Counted from the first letter of the stretch, positions 38,901 through 48,288 are shown. The stretch is DNA of 62,277 nucleotides from Actinomycetota bacterium (GCA_021324675.1 JAJPIR010000296.1:1-62277), one strand, 5' to 3'. Notes: generated from the sequence alone by a model not told the origin. Numbers and translations: made by a program.

Positions 38901-39951
38901 ACACCCACGCGGAAACCGGCGGAGCCGGCGCCAACGCCGGCGTGCCCGCCGGAGGACTCGGGCGGCTCTGGCTACTGCCAGAACGCCGGCGTCTACTTGT
39001 CGTCAGGATGCTGGCCCCAGCCGTCACCAGCAACACGGCGACGATCACACCCAAAGACAGCTCGATCCCCACCGTTGGCACCCAGTCCAGCGGCTGGCCA
39101 TCGTTGAGCAACGGTATGGAGTTGTCGTTGAGGGCATCGAGGACCAGCTTGACGCCGATGAATCCCAGGATCACACCCAATCCGATGGACAGGTAGACCA
39201 GGCGGCTGAGCAACCCGCCGATGAGGAAGTACAGCTGCCGCAAGCCCATGAGCGCGAAGGCGTTAGCGGTGAAGACCAGGAACGGTTCCTGGGTCAGGCC
39301 GAAGATCGCCGGGATGGAGTCCAGCGCGAAGACCAGGTCGACGGACCCGATCGCGACCATCACCACGATCATGGGCGTGAACCACCGCTTGCCTGCCCGG
39401 ACGACCGTGAGACGGGATCCCTCGTAGTCGTCGGTCACCGGGATCAGCTTGCGCAGCGCGCGCAGCGCGGCATTCTCCTGGAACGTCGGATCGTGCTTAC
39501 GTTGCTGGATCTGACGCCAACCAAGGTAGATCAGCAGCGCGCCGAACAGGTAGAACACCCAGCTGAAGTGCGAGATCAGGGCTGCACCGGCAGCGATGAA
39601 CAACCCCCGCATGGCTAGTGCCAGCACGATGCCGATCAGTAACACCCGGTGTTGCTGGATAATCGGCACCCGGAACGCCGTCATGATGATGACAAAAATG
39701 AACAGGTTGTCCACCGACAGCGAGTACTCGGTGAGGTAACCCGCGGCGAACTCGACGGCGAACCCGCTACCGGAAAATAGCCATATCCCGAGCCCGAAGG
39801 CCACCGCGCACACCAGGTAGAAGATCACCCACCGGGTCGCCTCCGCGATGCCCACCGCATGTGGCTTGCGGTCCACAATGATCAAGTCGAGAGCGAAAAG
39901 AGCGCCCAGGCCAGCCACCGTGGCAAGCCATGCCCACGTGGGCACATCCAT
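38830..39951 (-). CDS. TerC-family metal transporter (Alx/MeeY type)
   Basis: 373 residues, nine helices. VEFAAGYLTEYSLSVDNLFIF and MVAIGSVDLVFALDSIPAIF carry the two conserved acidic clusters of TerC/Alx proteins, which export Mn2+ and help metallate exported proteins. The last 50 residues are a Pro/Arg/Ser-rich tail, antisense to the DUF1360 gene. ATG 39951 has GGAGGTTCGCTG upstream. That ribosome site can be masked by the leader described at 39958-40042. Confidence 0.92.
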   Translation of the reverse strand: MDVPTWAWLATVAGLGALFALDLIIVDRKPHAVGIAEATRWVIFYLVCAVAFGLGIWLFSGSGFAVEFAAGYLTEYSLSVDNLFIFVIIMTAFRVPIIQQHRVLLIGIVLALAMRGLFIAAGAALISHFSWVFYLFGALLIYLGWRQIQQRKHDPTFQENAALRALRKLIPVTDDYEGSRLTVVRAGKRWFTPMIVVMVAIGSVDLVFALDSIPAIFGLTQEPFLVFTANAFALMGLRQLYFLIGGLLSRLVYLSIGLGVILGFIGVKLVLDALNDNSIPLLNDGQPLDWVPTVGIELSLGVIVAVLLVTAGASILTTSRRRRSGSSQSRPSPPAGTPALAPAPPVSAWVFSPARPAERGRRSAEGNLRRRVR

Positions 39952-39957
39952 CAGCGA

Positions 39958-40042
39958 ACCTCCGGGCAGACGGCAAGCGTCGGGCTCCGGAGGTCTCTTC
40001 CACCGGCAAGCCGGTCGACGGCACCGGGCGCCCCTACCTCAT
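39958..40042 (-). promoter_or_regulatory. Candidate yybP-ykoY manganese riboswitch upstream of terC
   Basis: Reading the minus strand from 40042: GAGGT (40040-40036) can pair with ACCTC (39994-39990) to close a P1 helix. Between them lie GGCG/TGCC, then GTCG, a 5-bp stem ACCGG/CCGGT with loop CTTG, and GGAAGAG before the GACCTC, similar to the 3' half of the yybP-ykoY aptamer. The strand ACCTCCGG is the exact complement of CCGGAGGT (39965-39958), which is the ribosome site of terC. Metal binding that favours P1 would free the ribosome site. The 5' loop (AGGGGC) departs from the usual GGGGAGUAG, so the class call is moderate. Confidence 0.6.
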
Positions 40043-40213
40043 GTGGGCAAGCCGTGTTGACGACGCCGCCGCGAAGGAATACTCCCCTCCACGTATGGCC
40101 TAGTCTCCCGCATCGCCGTCGCCAGCACCACCCCGGGTCCGGGTTCCCGGACCGTGCGGAGAATCCGCAGCGGGCGCTGCGGCACCGCGGCGCGGTGACC
40201 TACCGTCGATGGC

Positions 40214-43000
40214 GTGCCCCGAATGGCCTCGCTGCACCAGTTAGCTAGAACGCGCCGGCAACTTGCGGTGCTCATCGCCATTGGCGCCCTGCTCGTGGCA
40301 ACCGCCGCAGCGTTGACCATCAGGATGGTTCCTGACCCTCCACCGCTGACCGCCGAGAACGTCGTCATCGACGTGCCGGGCGGCCCTGGTGTCGGCACTG
40401 CCGTGCACTTAGACGCCACGGTGTACCGGCCTGCGGCCATCCCGGCTCCCGCCGTGCTGCTCGCGCACGGCTTCGGTGGGTCGAAGGATTCCGTCAGCGC
40501 CGACGCCACCGCACTTGCCCGCCGGGGGTTCGTCGTGCTTGCCTGGACCGCCCGCGGATTCGGTGCCAGCAGTGGCCAGATCGGGCTCAACTCCCCGGAC
40601 TACGAGGTAGCCGATGCCCGGGCACTGGTGGATTGGCTGGCCAAGCGGTCGGATGTGGTGCAGGACGCGCCCGGTGATCCACGGGTCGGTGTCACCGGCG
40701 CTTCCTACGGCGGCGCGCTGGCCCTGCTGCTGGCCGGAACAGACCGGCGGGTCGACGCGCTGGCACCGGAGATCACCTGGAATGACCTGGCGCAGGCGCT
40801 GTTCCCGAACAACGCCAGCCAGGCGCCCGTGACCACCAACACCCCGGCCGCTGGCGCCTCCGCCCCGGACGGGGTGTTCAAACGGGAATGGGCGGGCTAC
40901 CTCTTCGGCATAGCGGCTGGTTCCGGCACTGGAGGACACGATCCGTGCGGCCGGTTCCGCCCGGAAGTCTGCGCCGCCTATGTACAGGCCGCGACCAGCG
41001 GCAGCCCCACCCCGGAGATCGTGGCGATGCTGCACCGGTCGTCGCCCGCCACGGTCGCTGGCAACATCACCGCACCGACCCTCCTTATCCAGGGGGAGCA
41101 GGACACCCTGTTCGGATTGGACCAGGCCGACGCGACCGCCCGCCAGCTCGCCGCCGCGGGTGCCCCGCTGAAAGTGATCTGGTACGCGGGTGGCCACGAC
41201 GGTGGCGCGCCCACCGTCGCGCTGCGGGATGAAGTAGGCGATTGGTTCGACTATCACCTGCGCGGGATCGGGACGGATCCGGGAACGGGGTTTGACTACC
41301 AGGTGCAGGCCCTATTCGGCACCCGCCGCGGCCTGCCCCCGCGCACTGTGCGCGCTGCGGCCTACCCCGGCCTGAGCAAAGACCCGGTGCAGTACCGGGA
41401 AGTGGTCCTGCACGGCTCGCCGCAGCAGGTGGTCCGCCCGCCTGGCGGCAGTCCGGCCGCGTTGAGCAGCTTGCCCGGCCTCAACGCTGCCCTGGCCGGC
41501 GGCGCACCCAGCGCGGCAGGCGCGGCAAGTACCGACGGGGTGGCGATGGACTTGCCCGGGCAGTCCGCGTTGTTCCTCAGCGATCCGCTGACCGACCCTG
41601 TGGACATCACGGGGTCGCCGAGGATCCGGTTGCGGGTAGCCGCCACGCCTAGCGCCGCAACCCCCACCGAGGACCGCGCGGTGCTGTTCGTCAAGCTCTA
41701 CGACGTGGGCCCGGACGGGCGCCGCACACTTCCCGGCGGCGCGGTGGCGCCGGTGCGGATCGGCCCTCTACCCCGCGGTGGTGCGCCCATCGAGGTCACC
41801 GTGACGCTGGCTGGGGTCGTGCGACCGGTGCAAGCTGGTCACCGGCTCGCAGTCGTCGTGACCACCACCGATCGCGGCTACGCCGTACCCTCGCAACCCG
41901 CCGGGTACACCGTGTCGCTGCCCGGTGATGCATCTCTTGCCCTACCGGTCGTGCCAGGCCAACAGGCAGCCACGCCGCTCCCGGTCGTCCAGCTCGCCGG
42001 GATCGGCGGGCTGGCAGCCGCGGTGACGGCGCTCGGGATGATCGCCGCGTTGCGCCGCCGGCACGGAGAGGAAGCCGATCCCGAGCTGGCTGAGGTGCCG
42101 CTGGTGGTGTCCGGCCTGACCAAGCGTTATCCGGGTGGTCTGACCGCCGTCGAGGAGCTGTCCTTCCGCGTCGAGCACGGGCAGGTGCTGGGTCTGCTGG
42201 GACCCAACGGGGCCGGTAAGACGACCGTGCTACGGATGCTGATGGGGCTGATCCAGCCCACCAGCGGGGAAATGCGCGCGTTCGGCCACCAGATCACCGC
42301 TGGCGCCCCGGCGCTGTCCAGGATTGGGTCATTCGTGGAGGGCCCGGGATTCCTCCCGCATTTGACCGGCATGGAGAACCTCCGGCTGTACTGGGCAGCC
42401 ACCGGGCGACCTGCCGCGGATGCCGGTACCGACGAGGCGTTGGCGATTGCCGGCTTGGGTCACGCGGTGCATCGCCGGGTCGGCACCTACAGCCAGGGCA
42501 TGCGGCAGCGCCTGGCAATCGCCCAGGCCATGCTCGGCAGGCCGGACCTGCTGGTTCTTGATGAGCCAACCAACGGCCTGGACCCGCCGCAGATCCACGC
42601 CATGCGCGAGGTGCTACGCGGCTACGCCGCTCGGGGGGCAACGGTGCTGGTGTCCAGCCACCTGCTCGCCGAAGTGGAACAGATCTGCAGCCATGTGGTG
42701 GTGATGAACCGGGGCCGGTTGGTGGGCGCCGGTACCGTCGCCGAGATCGTGGCTGGCAGCGGCACGGTGAGCTTCACGGTGGATGACCCGATGAAGGCCG
42801 CTGCGCTGCTGCGGGGGCTAGCTGGGGTCGACGTCATGGACGTTGGTCAGCGCGTGGTGCACGCACACCTCGACGGGTTGCCTCGCGCGGCCGCAGTGTC
42901 CGCGCTGGTCGCTGCGGGGATAGGAGTCGAAGGGGTGGCCACTCGCCAGGCGCTAGAGGACGCATTCCTGCAGCTGGTCGGTGAGGAGGTGGTCGAGTGA
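40214..43000 (+). CDS. Fusion of an exported alpha/beta hydrolase and an ABC transporter ATPase
   Basis: 928 residues. In order: an N-terminal membrane segment (residues about 17-37); an alpha/beta-hydrolase domain of the X-Pro dipeptidyl-peptidase/S15 type with nucleophile GASYGG (about 163), acid in QGEQDTLF (about 294) and His in GGHDGG (about 327); a beta-rich C-terminal lobe; a second membrane segment (about 593-612); then an ABC ATPase with Walker A GPNGAGKTT (about 660), signature YSQGMRQR, and Walker B LLVLDEPTNG. The topology puts the hydrolase outside and the ATPase inside. It overlaps the downstream permease by GTGA, so the two form one exporter. Substrate unknown. Confidence 0.9.
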   Translation: MPRMASLHQLARTRRQLAVLIAIGALLVATAAALTIRMVPDPPPLTAENVVIDVPGGPGVGTAVHLDATVYRPAAIPAPAVLLAHGFGGSKDSVSADATALARRGFVVLAWTARGFGASSGQIGLNSPDYEVADARALVDWLAKRSDVVQDAPGDPRVGVTGASYGGALALLLAGTDRRVDALAPEITWNDLAQALFPNNASQAPVTTNTPAAGASAPDGVFKREWAGYLFGIAAGSGTGGHDPCGRFRPEVCAAYVQAATSGSPTPEIVAMLHRSSPATVAGNITAPTLLIQGEQDTLFGLDQADATARQLAAAGAPLKVIWYAGGHDGGAPTVALRDEVGDWFDYHLRGIGTDPGTGFDYQVQALFGTRRGLPPRTVRAAAYPGLSKDPVQYREVVLHGSPQQVVRPPGGSPAALSSLPGLNAALAGGAPSAAGAASTDGVAMDLPGQSALFLSDPLTDPVDITGSPRIRLRVAATPSAATPTEDRAVLFVKLYDVGPDGRRTLPGGAVAPVRIGPLPRGGAPIEVTVTLAGVVRPVQAGHRLAVVVTTTDRGYAVPSQPAGYTVSLPGDASLALPVVPGQQAATPLPVVQLAGIGGLAAAVTALGMIAALRRRHGEEADPELAEVPLVVSGLTKRYPGGLTAVEELSFRVEHGQVLGLLGPNGAGKTTVLRMLMGLIQPTSGEMRAFGHQITAGAPALSRIGSFVEGPGFLPHLTGMENLRLYWAATGRPAADAGTDEALAIAGLGHAVHRRVGTYSQGMRQRLAIAQAMLGRPDLLVLDEPTNGLDPPQIHAMREVLRGYAARGATVLVSSHLLAEVEQICSHVVVMNRGRLVGAGTVAEIVAGSGTVSFTVDDPMKAAALLRGLAGVDVMDVGQRVVHAHLDGLPRAAAVSALVAAGIGVEGVATRQALEDAFLQLVGEEVVE

Positions 43001-43845
43001 ACGCGTTGGGCGCGGCTCCCGGTTACCGGGCGCCGGCTACCCTGCCGCTACGGGTGGAGCTGGTGCGCCAGCTGCGACGCCGGCGCACCGTGCTCACCTT
43101 GGGCTTCCTCGCGCTGCTGCCGTTGCTGCTGCTGATTGCCTTCACCGTCGGCCGCGACAACCGGAGCCGAGGGGGTGCCACCCTGGTCGACCTGGCTACG
43201 GCCAGCGGACTCAACTTCGTGGTATTCACCGTCTTCTCCACGGCCAACTTCTTACTGGTAGTCGTGGTGGCGCTGTTCTTCGGTGACACGGTGGCCAGCG
43301 AGGCATCGTGGTCCACCTTGCGTTACCTGCTGGCCGCTCCGGTACCTCGCGGCCGCCTGCTGCGGCAAAAAGCGGTGGTGGCCGCGCTGCTATCACTGTC
43401 CGCCCTGGTACTGCTACCTGCGGTGGCGCTGGCGGTTGGGGTTCTCGCCTACGGCTCAGGCGATCTCGTCTCCCCCACCGGCCAGTCGCTCGATTTCGCT
43501 ACGGCAGCAGGCCGGTTGGCGCTGGTTCCCGCGTATCTCGCGGTGCACCTCGCCTGGGTCGCGGGGCTGGCGCTGCTGCTGTCGGTGAGCACGGACGCAC
43601 CCCTCGGAGCCGTGGGTGGCGCGGTCATGGCGTCGATCCTGTCCCAGATCCTGGAGACCATCGAGGCTCTCGGCAACCTGCGGGATTACCTGCCCACCAG
43701 GTTCAACTCGACGTGGGCTGACCTGCTGGCCTCGCCCATAGACTGGGGGCACCTAGCTAGTGGAGCATTCTCCGGCCTCGCCTACGCCACTGTCTTCGGC
43801 CTGGCCGCCCGCCACCACTTCGCCACCAAAGACATCACATCGTGA
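42997..43845 (+). CDS. ABC transporter permease (ABC-2 type)
   Basis: 282 residues, six helices (for example VLTLGFLALLPLLLLIAFTV, FVVFTVFSTANFLLVVVVAL). Typical ABC-2 features: EASWSTLRYLLAAPVPRGRLL and KAVVAALLSLSALVLLP. Starts inside the stop of the hydrolase-ATPase gene (GTGA), so it is the membrane partner of that ATPase. Confidence 0.9.
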   Translation: MNALGAAPGYRAPATLPLRVELVRQLRRRRTVLTLGFLALLPLLLLIAFTVGRDNRSRGGATLVDLATASGLNFVVFTVFSTANFLLVVVVALFFGDTVASEASWSTLRYLLAAPVPRGRLLRQKAVVAALLSLSALVLLPAVALAVGVLAYGSGDLVSPTGQSLDFATAAGRLALVPAYLAVHLAWVAGLALLLSVSTDAPLGAVGGAVMASILSQILETIEALGNLRDYLPTRFNSTWADLLASPIDWGHLASGAFSGLAYATVFGLAARHHFATKDITS

Positions 43846-43860
43846 CCGCACTCATTTCTG

Positions 43861-44085
43861 GTGTGTCGTGCCCCTATGCCCTGTGTGTCGTGCCCCCGCG
43901 CCCCGTGTGTCGCGTTCACGTGCCCGGTGTGTTGGACACACGTGCCCAACAGGCGGGAAGCGACCCCGGCGGAGTTGGGCGAATCCCAGACTTCCAGCTT
44001 GCGCACGTAGGATCGCGACACACCGCGCGCGGGGGCACGACACGCAGGGCGCGGGGACGCGACACGCCGTCCAAGGGGCGCGACA
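43861..44085. repeat. Palindromic repeat cluster between convergent genes (GTGTGTCG family)
   Basis: A 32-base arm (43883-43914, starting GTGTGTCGTGCCCCCGCG) matches the reverse complement of 44014-44045 with only a few mismatches; about 99 bases lie between. More copies of GTGTGTCGTG or CGACACGC flank them (43861, 44060-44085), and GTGTGTTGGACACACGTG forms a small central palindrome. Located between the permease and FIST genes, which converge, so it may end transcription from both sides. Looks like an intergenic mobile/REP-like family. Confidence 0.8.
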
Positions 44086-44104
44086 CGCCGTGGTCGAGGG
44101 GTGG

Positions 44105-45289
44105 TTAGGGAGTGCCAGTGCCGAAAACCAGGATTGATGCGGTGAAGCCGTGCAGGTGGTTGCGGCCCCCGACAGGACCGATCTCGCCCGCTGCGAAAAA
44201 CCCTGCCACACCGGTGGTGTCGAGTCCGGAGCGCACCGCCAGCACATCATGATCCGCGCTCGGGAACATGACCTTGCCGCGGCCGTTGCAGGAGAACAGC
44301 AGCGCACCGCCCACTGAACCGGATTCTGCCCGGAACCGGGTAAACAGGTCCTTGAGGTCCTGGTCGGCAGCCGAGGCGTCACGCACCTGGAAGCGGACGG
44401 TGCGGCCGACCTCCACCACATCGCCGATCACGATTGCGCCTTGCTGCCGGTCGGCGCCGACTACGCCGCGGATGAGGAAGTCGCCACGCTCGTGTTCCTC
44501 GGCGTACTCATCCATCGCGACACCGATATGCAAGCCTTGCGCGACAGCTTGCCGATCCTGGATAGAAAGCTCAGCGACGATCTGCTCGAGTTTGGCCAGC
44601 GCAGGCATCCCAGCCAGCTCCCACAGCACGTTTCCCTCGGCCTTGGTAACGATCATCGAAGGACCGAAGGGCCGGCAGCCCTGGCTGACAATCGTGCGAA
44701 TCGCAACGGAACCGCTGAGCACTACTCCGACCGCGCCGCCCGCCACGCTGTGCCCATCGAGGAAAAGGCGGCTGCCTCGTGGACCACTGGCGAGGCCGCC
44801 AATCAATGGCAATACGGTGGGCTCGGCGTTGGACCGCTGCAAGAATTCAGCCGCGGGGAAGGTGAAGGGATCAGCGAGCAGTATCGCGACGGCGTCGTCA
44901 TCGCGCCGGTCCGGCATTCCGATAACCGCTGGCCCATCGGGCGTATGGACCAGTTCCAGCCGCACCGGCGTGCACCTGACTCCAGGTAAGCATGCGGCGA
45001 AGGCACTGACCGCGGGCACGTTCTCCACGCCTCGACCGGCTCCGATCACACCGCCGGCACCGCAACCGACCGTCGTTCGCGCGCCGGCTACCTCCATGGC
45101 GCGGGTACCCACTGATTCGGCCGTGACCGGATCAGCGCCGCTGACGAATACGCACAACAGGTCGGGATGCTGGCCGTGCAGCGGGGCGAGGGCCTGCGTG
45201 ATGGCGGACTCCGCGGCCTCGATGGCATCGGCTCCGGTTGCCAAGCCGTCCCCGAAGCGGCACGTGAGCAGGTCTGCTGGTGAGGACAC
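44105..45289 (-). CDS. FIST-domain sensory protein
   Basis: 394 residues. FIST N and C domains are recognised by VFVSGADPVTAESVGTRAME, GCGAGGVIGAGRGVE, PLIGGLASGP, and the C-terminal GALLFSCNGRGKVMF and GVAGFFAAGEIGPVGGRN motifs. The family is proposed to bind small ligands in signalling. No kinase or cyclase partner is adjacent. GTG 45289 has TTGGAGG five bases upstream; a longer frame to 45376 lacks a ribosome site. Confidence 0.88.
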   Translation of the reverse strand: MSSPADLLTCRFGDGLATGADAIEAAESAITQALAPLHGQHPDLLCVFVSGADPVTAESVGTRAMEVAGARTTVGCGAGGVIGAGRGVENVPAVSAFAACLPGVRCTPVRLELVHTPDGPAVIGMPDRRDDDAVAILLADPFTFPAAEFLQRSNAEPTVLPLIGGLASGPRGSRLFLDGHSVAGGAVGVVLSGSVAIRTIVSQGCRPFGPSMIVTKAEGNVLWELAGMPALAKLEQIVAELSIQDRQAVAQGLHIGVAMDEYAEEHERGDFLIRGVVGADRQQGAIVIGDVVEVGRTVRFQVRDASAADQDLKDLFTRFRAESGSVGGALLFSCNGRGKVMFPSADHDVLAVRSGLDTTGVAGFFAAGEIGPVGGRNHLHGFTASILVFGTGTP

Positions 45290-45366
45290 GGTGGCCTCCA
45301 ACCTCGCAAGTGCTGGACTTCCATTGTGCTTGCCCGGCAAGCCGCCGTCACTCAATCGGCTGGATT

Positions 45367-45468
45367 CGGTAGGCAAGGTAATCGGTAGGCAAGGTAATCA
45401 GCCGCATCGGGGAACTCGACGCCGCGAACGTGCCTGCGCACGGGATGCCGGCAGCGTCGAGTTCCCCG
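45367..45468. repeat. Tandem 16-base repeat and 15-bp inverted repeat in a divergent intergenic region
   Basis: Two copies of CGGTAGGCAAGGTAAT (45367-45398) are followed by a perfect 15-bp inverted repeat: CGGGGAACTCGACGC (45408-45422) and GCGTCGAGTTCCCCG (45454-45468), loop 31 bases. It lies between the FIST gene (minus) and the DUF2127 gene (plus). TATAGT at 45477-45482 may be a -10 for the latter. Suggests an operator or stable leader RNA. Confidence 0.65.
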
Positions 45469-45530
45469 GCCGTACCTATAGTCCCGGTACCTTGTGGCAG
45501 CAAGTCCAATTCAGACGGTGGTGAGCGCGC

Positions 45531-46397
45531 ATGGCGGAACAACAGCAAGGCCAACCGCCACCAGGAACGGTACGACCCAGGGGTGTGCGGCCCCGCTTCC
45601 ACTACGAGCTCATCGGCTGCGGGCTACGCGGCCATGAGATCGTCGGGACCGACGTGGCAAAGATCCGGCCCACCGACGACCTGCTCGTCCGTGAACCCGG
45701 GGACGGGCTTCGCTGGTACCGGTGCGTGCGTTGTGATGCGTGGGTGCCGCTACCACCCCCTGCCGCGCCGACTCGGGAATATCTACCCGAGCGCTCCGAG
45801 ATCGCCTTGCCGCTGCGCGGACGTCCGCTACGTGACCGCTACGTTTTGCGACTCATCGCCCTGGACCGGCTGGTGCATTTCGTCGTCCTGGGTGTGCTTG
45901 CGGTGGGGGTGTTCGTCTTCATCGCCGACCGGGTAGCGCTGAGCGCCACGTTCTACCGGGTCGTGGATGCAGTGCAGGGTGGCGTCGGGGGCCCGAGCGG
46001 CCCCAGTGGCAGGGGAATCCTGCACGAGCTGCAACGCGCCTTCGCCGCCAAGGAGTCCACCCTCTGGATCGCTGGCTTGGTGTTAACCGGCTACGCACTG
46101 CTGGAGGGGATCGAGGCTGTAGGGCTATGGTTCGCCCAGCGATGGGCCGAATACCTCACCTTCGTCGCCACGACATTGTTGCTGATTCCCGAGGTGTACG
46201 AGCTCACTGGCCGCATCACGCCTACCAAGATCATAACTTTGCTGATCAATGTTGCTGTCGTCGTGTACCTGCTATTCGCCAAACGCCTATTCGGCCTGCG
46301 CGGCGGTGGCCGCGCGGAAGCTGCCGAGCATGAGCATGACACTGGCTGGCAGGCACTGGAACGCACCTTCCCTGCCTCGTCGCCAGCCCGGTCTTGA
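45531..46397 (+). CDS. DUF2127-domain membrane protein
   Basis: 288 residues. The N-terminal 100 residues are soluble with a CVRCDAW metal-like motif and GCGLRGHEIVG; the rest has four helices. LRLIALDRLVHFVVLGVLAV, GYALLEGIEAVGLWFAQRWA and ITPTKIITLLINVAVVVYLL match DUF2127. Function unknown. ATG 45531 follows GGTGGTGAG. Confidence 0.82.
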   Translation: MAEQQQGQPPPGTVRPRGVRPRFHYELIGCGLRGHEIVGTDVAKIRPTDDLLVREPGDGLRWYRCVRCDAWVPLPPPAAPTREYLPERSEIALPLRGRPLRDRYVLRLIALDRLVHFVVLGVLAVGVFVFIADRVALSATFYRVVDAVQGGVGGPSGPSGRGILHELQRAFAAKESTLWIAGLVLTGYALLEGIEAVGLWFAQRWAEYLTFVATTLLLIPEVYELTGRITPTKIITLLINVAVVVYLLFAKRLFGLRGGGRAEAAEHEHDTGWQALERTFPASSPARS

Positions 46398-46536
46398 TCA
46401 TCTCTGATGCCCACTGGCGCGGCGCGCGGTAAGGCCTGGCTACGCGGTGGTGTGACGCACCGCAACTATTGTTGGCGCTGGCACGTCTACCCGCCGAGGA
46501 CCACTGCTAGCGGGTAACCACCATTAAAGGAGTGGC

Positions 46537-48288
46537 GTGGCTGGTCGGGATCGACGGCGTCGCGCGGTTCGTCCCGGATGGGATGGCACTGCGCGTAGTA
46601 GACGCGGTGATCTGACCGGGCGTTCGATGGCAACATCCGTACCCACCGGGTGGGCGCCGGCCCGCACCGCCACATCTCGCAGCCCCAGATCCCGTACCGC
46701 TGCATACGGCCACAGTCGTGATTTCCGTCCATCACGACGCCGCCTGGCCCGAACCGGTACCGGGCGGTGGCGGCGGATTGCGCGCTGGTCGGTGGCCCTG
46801 GTGTCAGTTCTGGTATTTGCCGTCACCGGGTACGGCTGGAGCCAGTACCACGATTTGTTAACCGGGGTTGGTCGGTCGGACGCTATCCGCGCCAACGCAC
46901 CAAAATCGGCTGGCGGTGACACCAACATTCTGATCATGGGATTGGACAGCCGGCTGGACGAGAACGGTAACCCGCTACCGGCGGACGTCTACCAGGCCTT
47001 GCATGCCGGTGATCAACAAGTCGGCGGGTACAACGCCAACGTTTTGATCCTGGTACACCTACCCGGTGATGGCAGCAAGGCCACCGCGATATCCATCCCC
47101 CGCGACGACTACGTCAGCCTTCCAGGCAGCCCGGACGGTGTCGCGAAAGGCAAGATCAAACAAGCCTATGGCTTGGCTTTTGATCAAGAGCACCAGAGGC
47201 TGGTGGCCGCCGGCGTCACCGACCCGGCCAGCTTGGAACAGCGCAGCCGGGATGCCGGCCGGGCCGAAGAGGTCGACACGGTCGCTCAGTTACTGGGGGG
47301 CGTGCCGATCGACCATTTCGTCGAAGTCACGCTGATGGGTTTCTACCAACTCGCGCAGGTCGTGGCACCCATCACGGTGTGCCTGAACGAAGACACCCGA
47401 GACAGCTACTCGGGCGCAGATTTCCACCGCGGCTACCAGCAGATCAACGCCGCGCAGGCGGTGGCGTTCGTCCGTCAACGCCGGGATTACGTCCATCCAC
47501 AACTGAACTTCACTGATCTGGACCGCGAACGCCGTCAGCAGGCCTTCATCGCCTCACTGGTCTACCAGCTCAAGCAGGCCGGCACTTTTCTCAACCCGGC
47601 GCGGTTGCGCGCCCTGATCAATGTGGCCAAGCAAAACATCGCCGCCGACACTGGCTTGGAGCTGCTGTCTTTCGCCGAGCGGGCGTCCACTTTGGCCGGC
47701 GGCAACATCACCTTCACCACGCTGCCGATCGTCCGTTTCGGCACCGATCCGGCCGGCGAAGATGTCAATATCGTCAACGTGCCCGAGATCCAAGCTCTGG
47801 TGCACAACATGATCGGCGGCTCTACCCCCATACCCGCCGCAGCCTCACCCAGCCCGGTCCCCAGGCGGTCGGGGACCGTAGATGTCGTCAACGCCACGAA
47901 CCGCAGTGGGCTGGCGGCCGGATTGGAACGCGCCATGGCCAGCACCGGGTTCACCCCGGGTGTCGCCAGCACTGCCACTCGCCACCGGAAAACGACGATG
48001 ATCTACTACCCCGACACCGGATCCGCTGGGATGGCGAACACCCTGTCGGCGATGCTCGGTGGCGTCCCCGCAGCACGGGACTCGACGGTGCCGGCCGGAC
48101 ACCTGCGGGTGATCCTCGGCGCTGATTTCACCATGCCCGAAGACCTTCCCACCGAGGGCACTCCTGCGGCTGGTGACTCGTCACCCAGCCCCGGTACACA
48201 GCCCGCATCAGGCGCTGGCCCCCACAGCGACGCCGTGCCCACCGAACCCGACAGCATCGCTGGCGGGGGCGTGCCCTGCGTCAAGTAG
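46537..48288 (+). CDS. LytR-CpsA-Psr (LCP) family cell-wall ligase
   Basis: Attaches glycopolymers (arabinogalactan in mycolata) to peptidoglycan outside the membrane. 583 residues: basic N-terminus of about 75 residues, one helix (WSVALVSVLVFAVTGYGW), LCP catalytic domain with NILIMGLDSR, ISIPRDDYV and RQRRDYVHPQ...DLDRERRQQAF, then a LytR_C domain (VDVVNATNRSGLAAGLERAM). A Ser/Pro tail ends the protein. GTG 46537 has AAAGGAG four bases upstream. Confidence 0.93.
   Translation: MAGRDRRRRAVRPGWDGTARSRRGDLTGRSMATSVPTGWAPARTATSRSPRSRTAAYGHSRDFRPSRRRLARTGTGRWRRIARWSVALVSVLVFAVTGYGWSQYHDLLTGVGRSDAIRANAPKSAGGDTNILIMGLDSRLDENGNPLPADVYQALHAGDQQVGGYNANVLILVHLPGDGSKATAISIPRDDYVSLPGSPDGVAKGKIKQAYGLAFDQEHQRLVAAGVTDPASLEQRSRDAGRAEEVDTVAQLLGGVPIDHFVEVTLMGFYQLAQVVAPITVCLNEDTRDSYSGADFHRGYQQINAAQAVAFVRQRRDYVHPQLNFTDLDRERRQQAFIASLVYQLKQAGTFLNPARLRALINVAKQNIAADTGLELLSFAERASTLAGGNITFTTLPIVRFGTDPAGEDVNIVNVPEIQALVHNMIGGSTPIPAAASPSPVPRRSGTVDVVNATNRSGLAAGLERAMASTGFTPGVASTATRHRKTTMIYYPDTGSAGMANTLSAMLGGVPAARDSTVPAGHLRVILGADFTMPEDLPTEGTPAAGDSSPSPGTQPASGAGPHSDAVPTEPDSIAGGGVPCVK

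Noticed and set aside
43861-44085. CRISPR array
   Set aside because: Repeats are inverted and irregularly spaced, with no spacers of uniform length and no cas genes.
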